Below, in pieces: positions 40,585 through 50,456 of a DNA stretch of 64,000 nt. The DNA comes from Apoderus coryli. Lineage: Eukaryota > Arthropoda > Insecta > Coleoptera > Attelabidae. Both the position numbers and the translations under genes were made by a program. Within the stretch, counting starts at the first letter, position 1; each line of letters begins with the position of its first letter. The stretch covers positions 13,894,260 to 13,958,259 of the forward strand of contig OU452205.1 of NCBI GenBank assembly GCA_911728435.2. The letters run 5' to 3'. The notes below the pieces were generated by a model. It had not been told where the DNA came from. It did no database searches and saw nothing but the letters and a program-made list of their open reading frames with translations.

Positions 40585-42993
40585 ATGACATTATTTCTTT
40601 TGCGTTTTGTAGCTGATGATATGACCTTAGAGATTCCGAAATATGTTCCATATTTCAGATATTTAATAAAACAATTTAATTTTGCAGTAGATACAAAGTC
40701 AACCGTTAATTATTTGTTTAATTTCTATTTATTTTCATATTCTAATCTAATATTAAGTCGATTTCCGGCGACAGTGTCTGGGTCTATTAATTACTTGCTA
40801 CCAGTTGATCGACATCATCCTCCTCTAGATATTGACTATATTATCAATGAGGCATGGAACACTATGAGAACAAATAGTTGTAAACCATTTTTTAATTTTA
40901 AGAAAGCTGATTTCCCTGCAATGTATAGACATATGCTTGAGTTGGACTTTTCTAGTCTTGCCAACTGTAGTGATCCTGACCTCGCCTGTGATTTGTTTTA
41001 TGAAAAGTTGAATACTGTTTTTAATGCATCGGTGCCGATTTCATATGCAAAAATTTCTAAGTACCCTCCATGGTTTTCGGGTGATATTGTTCGCAGAATC
41101 AAATTGAAGTCTAAACTATGGAAAAAATATAAAACATCCGGGGATCCTCAATTTTTCAATGATTTTAGAGTTCTGCGTCACAATATAAAAACTGAGGTGA
41201 GTTCCTCTTACAGGGTGTACTTGCGTGATGCTGAGCGTAGATTGAGTAGTGATCCTAACAAGTTTTGGTCTTTTGTCAATTCCAGAAGCAAATCTGGGCG
41301 ATTGCCTGGTAGTATGACTTACAATGGTAATAATATTGATGATTCGCAGGAGCTTGTCAAAAAATTTTTCAATACATCATACGTTGCATCTCAGGCATTT
41401 GATATTGATCAGGGATTGTTTGAGGTTGTGAATGTGTCTCATTTAGCGGATCGTGTGATTACTGAGACGGAGGTCTATGGAGCTTTGAGAAGGTTAAAAG
41501 CTAAATTTACATCGGGTCCTGATGGTATACCTAAAAAAGGTATACCATCTTTTGTAATTAGGGATTGTGCCACTGTGTTTGCTAAACCATTGTGTACAAT
41601 ATTCAATGTTTTTTTGCGATCGTGTAGTTTTCCCTCTGATTGGAAATCTTCTAGAGTGACGCCGGTTCATAAAAAGGGAGATAAACAGGATATTTCAAAT
41701 TATAGACCAATTTCCATACAGTCGTGTTTTTCTAAAGTTTTTGAATTTGTGCTCCATGATATTATTATGAGTCATGTTAGGCGTCAGATTTCATCGGTAC
41801 AACATGGCTTTTTTCCCGGTCGTTCTACGTCAACTAATTTATTGGTTTTAACACAGTTTTTAACTGAGCGACTTGATAACGGGGGTCAGGTAGATGTGGT
41901 CTACACTGATTTTTCTAAAGCCTTTGATAGACTTGATCATGGTGTTCTACTGCGTAAACTGTGTCGTTATGGACTATCTTATAATTTACTGCTGCTTTTG
42001 AAGTCGTATCTGAAGGATAGATTTCAGTATGTGGAAAGTCGAGGATTTCGTTCCGCAAATTTTAAAGTGTCATCTGGTGTTCCCCAGGGCTCTGTCCTTG
42101 GACCATTGTTGTTCCTGTGTTTTATCGATGATATTTCTAGTGGCTTGACAAATAGTTCGTTATTATATGCTGACGACTTCATAGTATATTCTGTCATTAA
42201 TAGTACTGAAGATTGTTCTCATCTTCAGGACGATTTAAATGTTGTATATGAGTGGTGTGTCCGTAATAATCTTTATCTGAATATTGATAAATGTTTTAGT
42301 GTTTCCTATACACGGAAAATAAACGCTGTCAAATTTTCATATTGTATAAATAATAGTCCATTAACAACTTGTGATGAGTTTAAAGATTTAGGTGTTTGGT
42401 TTGATGGTAAACTGAGCTTTACTAATCATTACAATAATATAGTTTCAGCATCCTATAGATCTCTGGGTTTTATTGTGCGCAAATCGAAAGAGTTTGTGAC
42501 ACCTCAAACTCTCATTGTTCTTTTCAACGCATTTGTCAGATCTAAACTGGAATATGCATCTGTAGTATGGAATCCTATGTATGCCATACATATGAATAAT
42601 ATTGAACGCATCCAGCGTCGTTTTGCCAAGTTGCTGTGGTTTCGGGTTGATGGGGTTTATCCATCCATTGGGTTTCCTCATGATATTCTGTTAAACCGTT
42701 TTAATCTAGTATCATTAAATACTCGGAGAGAATATTCCGCTCTAGTATTGCTCTTTAAGATTATTAATGGACTTCTTGACTGTCCAGAGTTTTTAAGCCA
42801 GATTCCTTTGTGTGTCCCAAATCTACGTACACGTAATAATGGAATCGTATTTTACGTTCCGGCCCCGCGTACTAATTTGTTGTTGCGTTCCCCTTTATAT
42901 TTTATGTGCCATACTTGTAACTCTGTGTCCGAGCAAATTGATATTTTTAATTCAACTTTGTCTTGTATAAAAAATATATTTCTTAGAATATAA
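40585..42993 (+). CDS. LINE ORF2 fragment: intact reverse transcriptase
   Basis: This is an open frame of 802 codons. Residues about 55-95 are the tail of the endonuclease. The linker has KYPPWFSGDIVRRIK and KFWSFVNSRSK. RT blocks: GPDGIP (about 313-318, followed by an unusual KKGIP repeat), NYRPIS (372-377), QHGFFPGRS, VDVVYTDFSKAFD (catalytic D442), SSGVPQGSVLGP (496-507) and LLYADDF (Y528-A529-D530-D531). The C-terminal domain has RSKLEYASVVWNP and ERIQRRFAK. The KK-GIP extension comes from an inverted 8-mer GGTATACC on both sides of TAAAAAA, probably a small duplication, in the variable part before the fingers. Catalytic residues are all present. The endonuclease is truncated and any ORF1 is missing, so the copy cannot move by itself but could yield RT if transcribed. 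The start codon is arbitrary because of the 5' truncation. Confidence 0.88.
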   Translation: MTLFLLRFVADDMTLEIPKYVPYFRYLIKQFNFAVDTKSTVNYLFNFYLFSYSNLILSRFPATVSGSINYLLPVDRHHPPLDIDYIINEAWNTMRTNSCKPFFNFKKADFPAMYRHMLELDFSSLANCSDPDLACDLFYEKLNTVFNASVPISYAKISKYPPWFSGDIVRRIKLKSKLWKKYKTSGDPQFFNDFRVLRHNIKTEVSSSYRVYLRDAERRLSSDPNKFWSFVNSRSKSGRLPGSMTYNGNNIDDSQELVKKFFNTSYVASQAFDIDQGLFEVVNVSHLADRVITETEVYGALRRLKAKFTSGPDGIPKKGIPSFVIRDCATVFAKPLCTIFNVFLRSCSFPSDWKSSRVTPVHKKGDKQDISNYRPISIQSCFSKVFEFVLHDIIMSHVRRQISSVQHGFFPGRSTSTNLLVLTQFLTERLDNGGQVDVVYTDFSKAFDRLDHGVLLRKLCRYGLSYNLLLLLKSYLKDRFQYVESRGFRSANFKVSSGVPQGSVLGPLLFLCFIDDISSGLTNSSLLYADDFIVYSVINSTEDCSHLQDDLNVVYEWCVRNNLYLNIDKCFSVSYTRKINAVKFSYCINNSPLTTCDEFKDLGVWFDGKLSFTNHYNNIVSASYRSLGFIVRKSKEFVTPQTLIVLFNAFVRSKLEYASVVWNPMYAIHMNNIERIQRRFAKLLWFRVDGVYPSIGFPHDILLNRFNLVSLNTRREYSALVLLFKIINGLLDCPEFLSQIPLCVPNLRTRNNGIVFYVPAPRTNLLLRSPLYFMCHTCNSVSEQIDIFNSTLSCIKNIFLRI

Positions 42994-43086
42994 ATTTAGT
43001 GTTAGATATTAAGAATTTATTGTAATTTTTCCTGCCCTTTAATTGGATTATTTATCTGTCTGGGCAGTGTATCTTAAATAAATAAA
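40600..43086 (+). mobile_element. 5'-truncated LINE, best preserved in the window
   Basis: Recognisable LINE homology starts in the last part of the endonuclease (around 40640-40820, ..ILSRFPATVSG.. and LLPVDRHHPPLDI) and runs through the complete RT. After the stop at 42993 there is a 90-bp 3' UTR ending in AAAT units at 43086. No frameshift or stop interrupts the ORF, so insertion is recent compared with the other LINEs. Target duplications were not identified. Confidence 0.88.
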
Positions 43087-44688
43087 TATTCAGAGTAACA
43101 TATGAAATTATTTTCATACAGTTTAGTGATGTTAGACAGTAAGTAAATAATAAAAATGTTTGCAATTTACTTTCCGAGATATGCCCGCTGTCTATCCGTA
43201 TATATTATTGCAATACATACGCCCTTATTAGACACCCCAAGGGGGTCCTCAACGGGCGGCGCTGCTTTACTTCGTCCCCCTTCTTGGATCCCAAACCCTC
43301 CTAGTGAAGTGAGATGTATAGATACAATGAAATGCCTCCCAGCGGGACACCTTATTGACGTCGATGTAAAGGTGCCGAAGTGAAAAATCAAAACGGGGGC
43401 CTCCTTATATGTATTTTTGTTTTGTTTGCAATAAAGCACCCTGCTGTAGGCTCTGCGAGTCATCAAGTTTGATGTGTTACAATATAAAATGTATACATAT
43501 TTTAAATTTTAATTTACGGCATTTATATTTTACTGATGTATAAGTGAAACGTCAATATTCTTATTGGGATGTTACTAAATAAGTAAACAAAAGAGGATTT
43601 ATCACAATTGAGTTTCCATTTTATATACTCTTAAAAAATAAACGTTGCGGGTTTCCAAAAATAATTTTATTTATACCATACTAGTATGGTACAGTATTAT
43701 TTACTACTGACTACCAATTAAAAACCCATAGATTTCAGATACCGAGTCTGGAACTTAGAAGAAAAATGAATTATTTGCGTTTTGTTTTTAATTTAGTTCC
43801 TTTGAATCTATTGTATACTCACTAGCTTTCGACATTAAATTTCAGCGTGCCAAGACAACATACTAGCACAGTTTATACAGTTGGTTCTCATCGTGTCGGT
43901 ATGTCTCATTTTCATGTCTTCAAAGCAATTCGCCGCCCGCATTGTTATAGTATAGTAGATATAGTATAACATAGTAGCGGGCCAGAAATGTAGCTGGGAA
44001 TACGACGAGTCGATGCCGTTTTCAGCGTCTAGTAGACTTCTCATAGTATTTATTATTCTATGATACTAGGTCGTGGCGGGATTTTTAATGCTCAGTTAAA
44101 ACTGTCTGTTAGATAACTATCAGTAAACTTTAGCAAACTGCCATTGTCCCTGTTACTATAAGAAGTGTTTATTACATGATCAGTTACGTAGCAGCGAGCT
44201 TAACAGAAAGAGTTTGTGGCAACATCGCACCAATAACATGGTGAATAATTGGCATTGTCATATTTATACATATGCAAGAAATGTCCTATAAACATATTCT
44301 CAGGATTCGCTTTTAAGTACTGGATTATAGAATATTTTATCGGTATTTTAAATAAAATTGTATAATATTTTTGATATTTGAAGTTCATGTGCAACAATCA
44401 TTTAAAACTGACAACACTGAATGTTAAGATAACCTGCAATTTTGTATCAATTTGGAATATTTTGTTGTTGTTTTTAAGCATTTATTTAAAGTGCATTGTG
44501 ATTTTGGTTTCAAAATTAATTCTTCTAAGCTGAAAATATCTGCAAATTTCACTTAGACGCGTTCCGTCATAAACACATAATTCAAAATACCAACTTTCAG
44601 ATGACGACCGAAAGCTAGAATTCTGTGAAAATATATGTGTATATGAAATTAAGCAACGACCAGACTACATAAAAACAATTTGCTTTAA
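43087..44688. other. Non-coding stretch with a GC-richer patch
   Basis: About 43215-43400 is distinctly less AT-rich (GGGGGTCCTCAACGGGCGGC and following) with open readings on both strands that overlap fully, but no recognisable protein. Nothing was recognised in the rest. Confidence 0.45.
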
Positions 44689-45490
44689 TGGCGGAAGTAC
44701 TTTTTTTCCTCAATGGAAATGCCAACACATAAAATGTGAGGTATTGGAGTGATAGAAATCCTCATATCTTTCGTAAAGAGCATACAAAATTTCCAGAAAA
44801 AGTCAATGTTTGGGCAGGTATTTTGGGAACGCAATTGAGCTGTTAATTCTTGAAATTCCGGAAAATAGTTCAGATGAATTTGGCAATTTGGAAATAACGT
44901 TCCAGCAAGATGGAGCTTCTAAACACTATTAGGGTGCAGTAAGACGTTACTTAGATGAGGAACATGGTGGTAAATGGAAGGGACGACGAGGTTCGATAGA
45001 CTGGCTGTTCGATCACCAGACCTCACACCATTAGATTTTTTTGTGGAGTACTTGAAGTCTAAGGTTTAGGCGACAGCACCTGAGAGTATTGTCATTTTGA
45101 AACAACGAACTGTTGAATAATCTAGGGCAATTTCCGCCGACATATTTGCACGATACGACAAGGGTTTAGCAATAGGATGTATTACTGTCAGGAATTCAGG
45201 AAATAGATGGAGCACATAATTAATTTAAGTTATCCATCACAATCAGCCTAAACCAAAAAAATTAAATATGGCTGAATAGGTATTTTCGATACCTTTCAAA
45301 CAAGATATCACTTGCCATAAGGTTGCATTTAATAGTTTTGGTCACAGTGGTCCTGCTCTATGACTATTACATCACCTGTTACAACTAGTTGAGAAGACTA
45401 CATCCGTTTATTTTCACCCTCCAAATTTCATTATTTTATATATAACCGTTCAAAGATACGAGGGGAAAAGAGGACCTTTGAGGAGCACTG
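44689..45490 (+). mobile_element. Mariner-type relic with right TIR
   Basis: The decayed transposase reads YWSD.NPHIFRKEHTKFPE, VNVWAGILG, then EITFQQDGASKHY, with a second catalytic Asp in QQDGA. A stop follows, then RRYLDEEHGGKWKGRRG, a frameshift, AVRSPDLTPLDFF with the third acidic site, and LKSKV. The region upstream that should hold the first Asp is lost. The right TIR is 45250-45490, ending CCTTTGAGGAGCACTG then TA. A TIR fragment of the same family lies inverted at 39545-39690. No left TIR was found next to the gene. Confidence 0.8.
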
Positions 45491-45812
45491 TATAGTGTGC
45501 TATAAACATAATCTCCCGCATCTAGTTTACGTCTGTAACAATATTGTTTACCAGAAAAAAAATTAAAATAAATAATTTATACTACAATTTGATTTGATTT
45601 TCAAGTTCGATTAATATACAGATTCATGAGAAAAATCAGCATACCTGGACGAACAGTTGGATATTCGTGAGATGCCTGCCTTTTAGATACATTTAAAAAA
45701 TAAGAATGCCAAACTGCGCAATATATCCTATAAATATCCATCATGGATATCCAGGAAGTTTCTTGAGACGATTAAGACCATTTCCAGATGAAGTATGTCT
45801 GTGTGTGTGAGT

Positions 45813-46496
45813 GGACTTAGGGTACGTTGTGAGGACAATCGCCAGGTTTCCATCGAGACAAATTTCGTTATGAGGACCCCGTTTCGGTCTACGCATTATG
45901 GGGGTGCAGGGGGTACCAAGAACTGAAATTTGTGTGAGGTCCTCTTAACGTATTGTTACTGCGGATTGGTTAGTTACTTAATTTTTGCTCAAATTCACTG
46001 AGAGGGTGCTGCAGTCGAAGAGAGTGTGTTAAGCATGTGTTTATCAATCGGACTTTAATATCTTTGTGAAGACAACAGTTTATGTGTATTTTGTATTGTT
46101 TTTGTTATTTCAAACCGAAAGCTAAAACAATTTCGTATTATGCTATTTCTGAAATCAAATTTAAAATGAGCTTGTACCACCAACGTCGTTTAATATTGAT
46201 ACGCGTATGATCGCCTGTCTCTGTGTTTTTAAGACGGTAAATTTAACGTTATGGGGACCAGGTCCTCATAATGTAGGTCCTCACTGCTGTACAGATAATC
46301 GAAGTCCGCACAACGTTTACTATATCAGAAAAGTGATACGAACTAAAATGAGTGTTTTCAAGATTTTTATATAGGTTCACATTCGTAATAAAAAGATACA
46401 GCGAGTTCCAGAAAGCATTTAAAAATAAACCTAAAAACAAAGATGTCTCCATAACGAATGTGGAGACTTGAAGTCCTTTTAACGTAGGCTAAGTCC
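45813..46496. mobile_element. 684-bp TIR element inserted in SINE-like copy B
   Basis: Left end GGACTTAGGGTACGTTGTGA and right end (reverse complement) GGACTTAGCCTACGTTAAAA are inverted repeats, and further in both ends carry TTCGTTATG followed by AGGAC or GAGAC. Flanking bases are GT on both sides inside a GTGTGT run, so the target duplication is ambiguous. The insertion is proven by copies A and C, which lack it. No transposase remnant was recognised; superfamily unknown. Confidence 0.75.
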
Positions 46497-46830
46497 GTAT
46501 AGGTGTGTGTGTGTGTATTCTTCCACGATAGCGCCTAAACCGTTTAACGAATTGCGGTAAATTTTTGGAGCTTGGGGGGTCCTAGGATAAACCCATTAGT
46601 TTTTGGTTGAAATTGCTTCAGCCCTGTGCCAATTTTCTGATAGCAGAAGGGGTCGAGTGATACATCATTTTAAAGCATTTTTAACTGCTTTACAGCAATA
46701 GGATATTTTTGATATTAGCTTTCTTAGTTCTAGAGAAAATTGCGTTTAAAATTACACCATTTAGGTAGTTGGAACATATAACTCTTATTCTTATTAGAAT
46801 ATTATAAACTATAATTTGATAAAGGGTTTT

Positions 46831-46893
46831 TGGCGTAATTAGAGCGTGCGCTGCGCATGCGGTAGGTTCTGGGTTCGAATCCCAGCTCTGGCA
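46831..46893 (+). repeat. tRNA-like segment of SINE-like copy B
   Basis: TGGCGTAATTAGAGCG (A box and D arm), GCGCTGCGCATGCGG (anticodon arm with CGC in the loop), GGTTCTGGGTTCGAATCCCA (T arm with a perfect CTGGG/CCCAG stem). The 5' acceptor strand is absent, so this is not a functional tRNA gene but a SINE head, closest to a tRNA with CGC in the anticodon position. Confidence 0.6.
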
Positions 46894-47045
46894 ATATTTT
46901 TTCTCTAATTTTTGAAGTACATAGTTTGTTACGTTAGTTTATTGGAAATTATGAAAATAATAAAATTATAATAATAGTTATTAAAATTCTGTTTCGTTAC
47001 GCAGGTCATATATTTTTTAATATATTATAACTTGTCGGGAAAGTT

Positions 47046-49036
47046 TTGGGGTGACACAACCGATTTTTCTATTATTATTATTATCTAGGTTAGTCATTAG
47101 ATATCCTGAATATCTATAATGGATATTTCTAGGATATTTTGCGCAGTTTATTTTTAAAATGTTCAATTTCAATACGTATATAAAAATGTCTTGGTACACT
47201 TTATATATTACGCTATCCCCTTAGCTATGAAAAATTTCCGCATCTAACTAAAAGTGTTAGAGCGTAATATTTAAACAGAGGGCGCAGACAGATATGTATA
47301 TACATAGTTTGGTACACAAAAATAATATCGGTGTTCTCATCCCTTAATATACCTACATGAAATCCTCTTAATCTCCAATAAGAACTACAGTTGCAATCTG
47401 TTTATTCATACTGTCGTCTCCCACGCAGATCTTTTCGTAGCCTTAGGGCTGCATTACTCTCATTTAGTTGCCTGTGTATTTGTGTATATATAGACTAATA
47501 TCAATTGTGAGATTTTATCTTTAATCGGATTGTGGGAGATCATTTGGAATTTAATTTTATCCACCTGTTTTGTTAAGTTTAATTCGTTAGCTTGGAATAT
47601 CTATGAATCGGGAGAATTCGTACGTTATTAAACTGTTAGAAAACATAGGGTACCAAGCTAATAACAATTAAAAATGAAACACGTGTATATAAACCAGAAA
47701 TGACACTATTCCTTAAAATATCTAGCCATTAAATACTAAGACTGCAAAAACCAATGTCAATACCGACCTTAGCCGTCCATAGGCAACCCTTTTAACTTTT
47801 CATAACAATACATGCCCTACAATATTTTAAAAATCCTTTATGTATTAACAATTAATGTTAAATATATAACTGTTTTGCCATTTTAAAAATATTTTTAAAA
47901 ACAAATATTATATTATATACTTACACTTGTCACAAAATAATTCCCGCTCAAAACGAAAAAAAACGTGTTCCGCTCATGTCACTGGTATACTGCCTTATAA
48001 AAAAAACTATCTGTATATATAGAACTACATTGCAACCTAATACCGGCGCGGCGGTGTTTGATACAGTGACTGCAAAAAGTTTCATCCACTTGAGGTATTA
48101 TTAAAAATTATTATGTAATTTGATAGATATTCTTTCATTTTATTAATCTAAGGACAACTATTGAAAAATCATGATTACAATATTCTGCCACCGTGTTTTA
48201 CTGTCGAACACAAATTTTCTTGTTTAAATTCCACATTAAGTCTTCGCCATACCTTGTTGTGATTGTGGGAACTTGATCATATATTTTTTGCTTGCTTACA
48301 TAATAAGGACGCTATACAAAGCTTCATTAGACAGATTGTAGATGCAGGTCTTGATTAACTTACAGATATTGTTCGTTTACTTTTAAAAAACAAAAATCCA
48401 TTTACAATATTATCATCACGTTCTTAAAGGATAGTAAACTAACATTTTATAACATGCCTCACTTTGCTCAGTAATCTGTGGCTAATAGACTATGTCTGAA
48501 GCCAAACAGCTCCAAAAAAAAAGGTAAGTAGCAGTGGTGAAGCGTCCATGTAACCACTGTTACCATTGGTAACAGTTAAAAATCTTGAAACAGCAATATG
48601 TAATAATTCAGTAATTAATCAATGAAATTAACCAAATCCACGAAAATAATTCGCTCTATACTGTTTGGATTTCGTAGATAAGATATTTATAATAAACAAA
48701 ATGCGTATATAACCAACACCGTCACGCGAGACGGTGTTAATATAACCCGATAAATTTGCCTCGCTTAGACTAGATTGAATGTTACCACTTTCCTTTATGT
48801 ATACGCGTGATGGTCCCGTACTTGAATTCTACAGCGCGAGAGCGTGGGGGCGTCGCTATACTATGTACGCTTGTTACCATTTTTTGTTTTGGTTACTCGT
48901 TAGTCGTTACACAGAATATGCTGTCTTAGAATAGTATGTTTTGTTTTTTGTTATTGTTTGTTTGTTGTTTAATATATTATTTGGGAAATTGTGAATAGTA
49001 ATTTATTTAAGAGGATTTCATGTCCGTAAATATAAT
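47046..49036. other. Non-coding stretch with a possible hAT-like end
   Basis: CAGTGGTGAAGCGTCCATGT at 48532 followed by AACCACTGTTACCATTGG looks like the terminal region of a hAT-type element, but no transposase or partner was found. A hairpin ACACCGTC..GACGGTGT lies at about 48716-48738. Nothing else was recognised. Confidence 0.35.
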
Positions 49037-49209
49037 AAATGAAAATAATTTCGTGGCAAAGCGGACTAAAATGTTGGCTTTACCTACACAAGGAATTTTG
49101 TTTAATTTAGCAAAAATTAAACAAAATTCCTTGTGCTAAATTAAACAAAATTCCTTGTGTAGGTAAACCCAACATTTTAGTCCGCTTTGCCACGAAATTA
49201 TTTTCATTT
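49037..49209. repeat. Palindrome with 73-bp arms
   Basis: The left arm 49037-49109 (AAATGAAAATAATTTCGTGG onward) and right arm 49137-49209 (ending AAATTATTTTCATTT) match almost perfectly. The 27-base centre contains a further partial copy of the ATTAAACAAAATTCCTTGTG block, so that block occurs three times. It sits immediately upstream of exon-repeat copy 2. Confidence 0.85.
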
Positions 49210-49214
49210 AGTAA

Positions 49215-49590
49215 TTTATTTTTTCTACGACTGTCTTTAAATGCCTTTATTATATGTTCAATCATGATTTGAAAATGTAGTACATTGTAATGTTGTTTTT
49301 CATTAAAATATTATTACGCACGGATAAAATTTTCTGGTAATGACAAAAGTAGCGGCGGGCATGAAAAATCACCATAGCAACGCCGAAAATACAAACACCA
49401 AATTGACAGTTTTGGTATTTATAATTAATAATAATTATTATTAAGTATTTCGCTAATTTCAAAACACATAAACAGTGATAGTGAATATAGTTTAACAACA
49501 TCTAGTCAATTTAATACTTCTAATTTATCGTATTTAGGCTTATACGGTAACAGGGGTAAGTTTCGAAAAACAAATATTTTCCTAAAAATA
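49215..49590 (+). repeat. Exon-bearing dispersed repeat, copy 2
   Basis: Same blocks as 33965-34385. The exon-like part (about 49470-49555) reads NSDSEYSLTTSSQFNTSNL then SYLGLYGNR, ending at GTAAGT (49556-49561). The start codon is mutated (ATAAAC instead of ATGGAAAAT). Unlike copy 1 it lacks the AACTGCTTGCTGCTGC block and is shorter upstream. Confidence 0.7.
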
Positions 49591-49635
49591 ATATAAATAA
49601 ATATTATTGTCTTTATGTAAGTAGTTGTGCAAATT

Positions 49636-49965
49636 TTGGAAAGCTACACTGGTCTGCTGTAAAGTTATGAAATATTTGCGTGGGACAGCAAACATCAAGC
49701 TTATCTATGAGAATTATTGAAATTTTGATTATAATTTAGATGATAGAAGCTCAATCAGTGGATATGTATACAAATTGGCAAATCCTATCAAACGAAAAGC
49801 AACAAATGGTCGCACGTTCTCCTTCATGGCACCAGTAACAAGAAGCTCTCTGGCTCAGAATGATAACAAATGAGTTGATTTTATTTACAAGTTCAATAGC
49901 AAGGATCTATTGTGATAATACAAGTGTGATCGACTTGTCGGAGAATTTATACATACATGTGTGGA
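49636..49965 (+). pseudogene. Copia-type retrotransposon RNase H relic
   Basis: The broken reading matches the end of copia polyproteins: HWSAVK, MKYLRGTANIKLIYE, DDRSSISGYVYKLANPI, then in another frame QQMVARSPSWHQ and QEALWLRMITNEL, and finally IYCDNTSVIDLSENLY. The order (..Y.RGT..L..., D.RS.SGY.F.., EALWL..., DN.S.I.L..N) is the copia RNase H signature. Several stops and shifts. No LTR, integrase or RT part was found nearby. Confidence 0.82.
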
Positions 49966-50144
49966 AAAATAGGGAAAATAATAGAGTTTGTATTTAGAAA
50001 ATTGAAGAAAATTGCGATTTTTTTAAACTCTCGCAACCAGAAATATTTACAGGAGACTCATTTCGACTATACATTCATTTAAAGCTCATTATTTGGGTAT
50101 TTCGGTATAGTTCGAAACTTGCTGAGAAATGATCTAGTCCTAAC

Positions 50145-50456
50145 TACAAGAACCAAGTTATACGTAAATGAAATATTAGAACTATTAACAATGTGCATAA
50201 AGACAATATATTTGCAACTCAAAGATTTCTATAATCAAGATTTCCGGATGGCGATAGACTCCAATCCTTGGTAATATATATTTATGGAAGACTTTTAATC
50301 TCTACCCCTAAAACCTTAAATTTGGAGACACGTCGAAATTCGCGATTTGGCCACACAATCAAAATTAATAGACAATTTTTTAACTGGCATAAATTCTAAA
50401 GAATCAACAATTAAATTCACAATTGAAATAGAAGAAACAGATTGGTTCCTGAAACG
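50145..50456 (+). pseudogene. Penelope-like element reverse transcriptase relic
   Basis: The reading LVLTTRTKLYVNEILELL, TMCIKTIYLQLKDFYNQDF, RMAIDSNPW, IFMEDF, PLKP.IW, then LATQSKLIDNFLTGINSKES and TIKFTIEIEETDWFLKR follows the order of Penelope-like RTs (..F..G..Y.Q..G.AMGSPLSP..AN..ME..E.., P..W.RYVDD.F.IW.H....L..FL..IN.....I.FT.E.E). The catalytic DD segment is lost: W.RYVDDTF is replaced by WRHVEIRD in a shifted or deleted stretch near 50330. No GIY-YIG endonuclease was recognised. It supports the view that the hammerhead-like repeats in the window belong to Penelope-like elements. Confidence 0.78.

Larger units (their letters stand above)
45753..47045 (+). mobile_element. tRNA-derived SINE-like repeat, copy B, split by an insertion
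   Basis: The left part 45753-45812 (TGAGACGATTAAGACCATTT, TATGTCTGTGTGTGTG) continues after a 684-bp insertion at 46497 with TATAGGTGTGTG, CCACGATAGCGCCTAAACCG, GGGGTCGAGTGATACATC, a tRNA-like segment (46831-46893) and the end block TTCTGTTTCGTTACGCAGGT. The tRNA part has an A-box-like TGGCGTAATTAGAGCG and a B box GGTTCGAATCC. Its anticodon stem is partly broken here but complete in copy C. Confidence 0.75.

Noticed and set aside
43156..43466. Overlapping open readings on both strands in a GC-richer patch
   Set aside because: Both strands open because of base composition; no motif, no splice signals.
48716..48738. GC-rich hairpin ACACCGTC..GACGGTGT
   Set aside because: Would look like a bacterial terminator, but the context is eukaryotic and there is no upstream gene.
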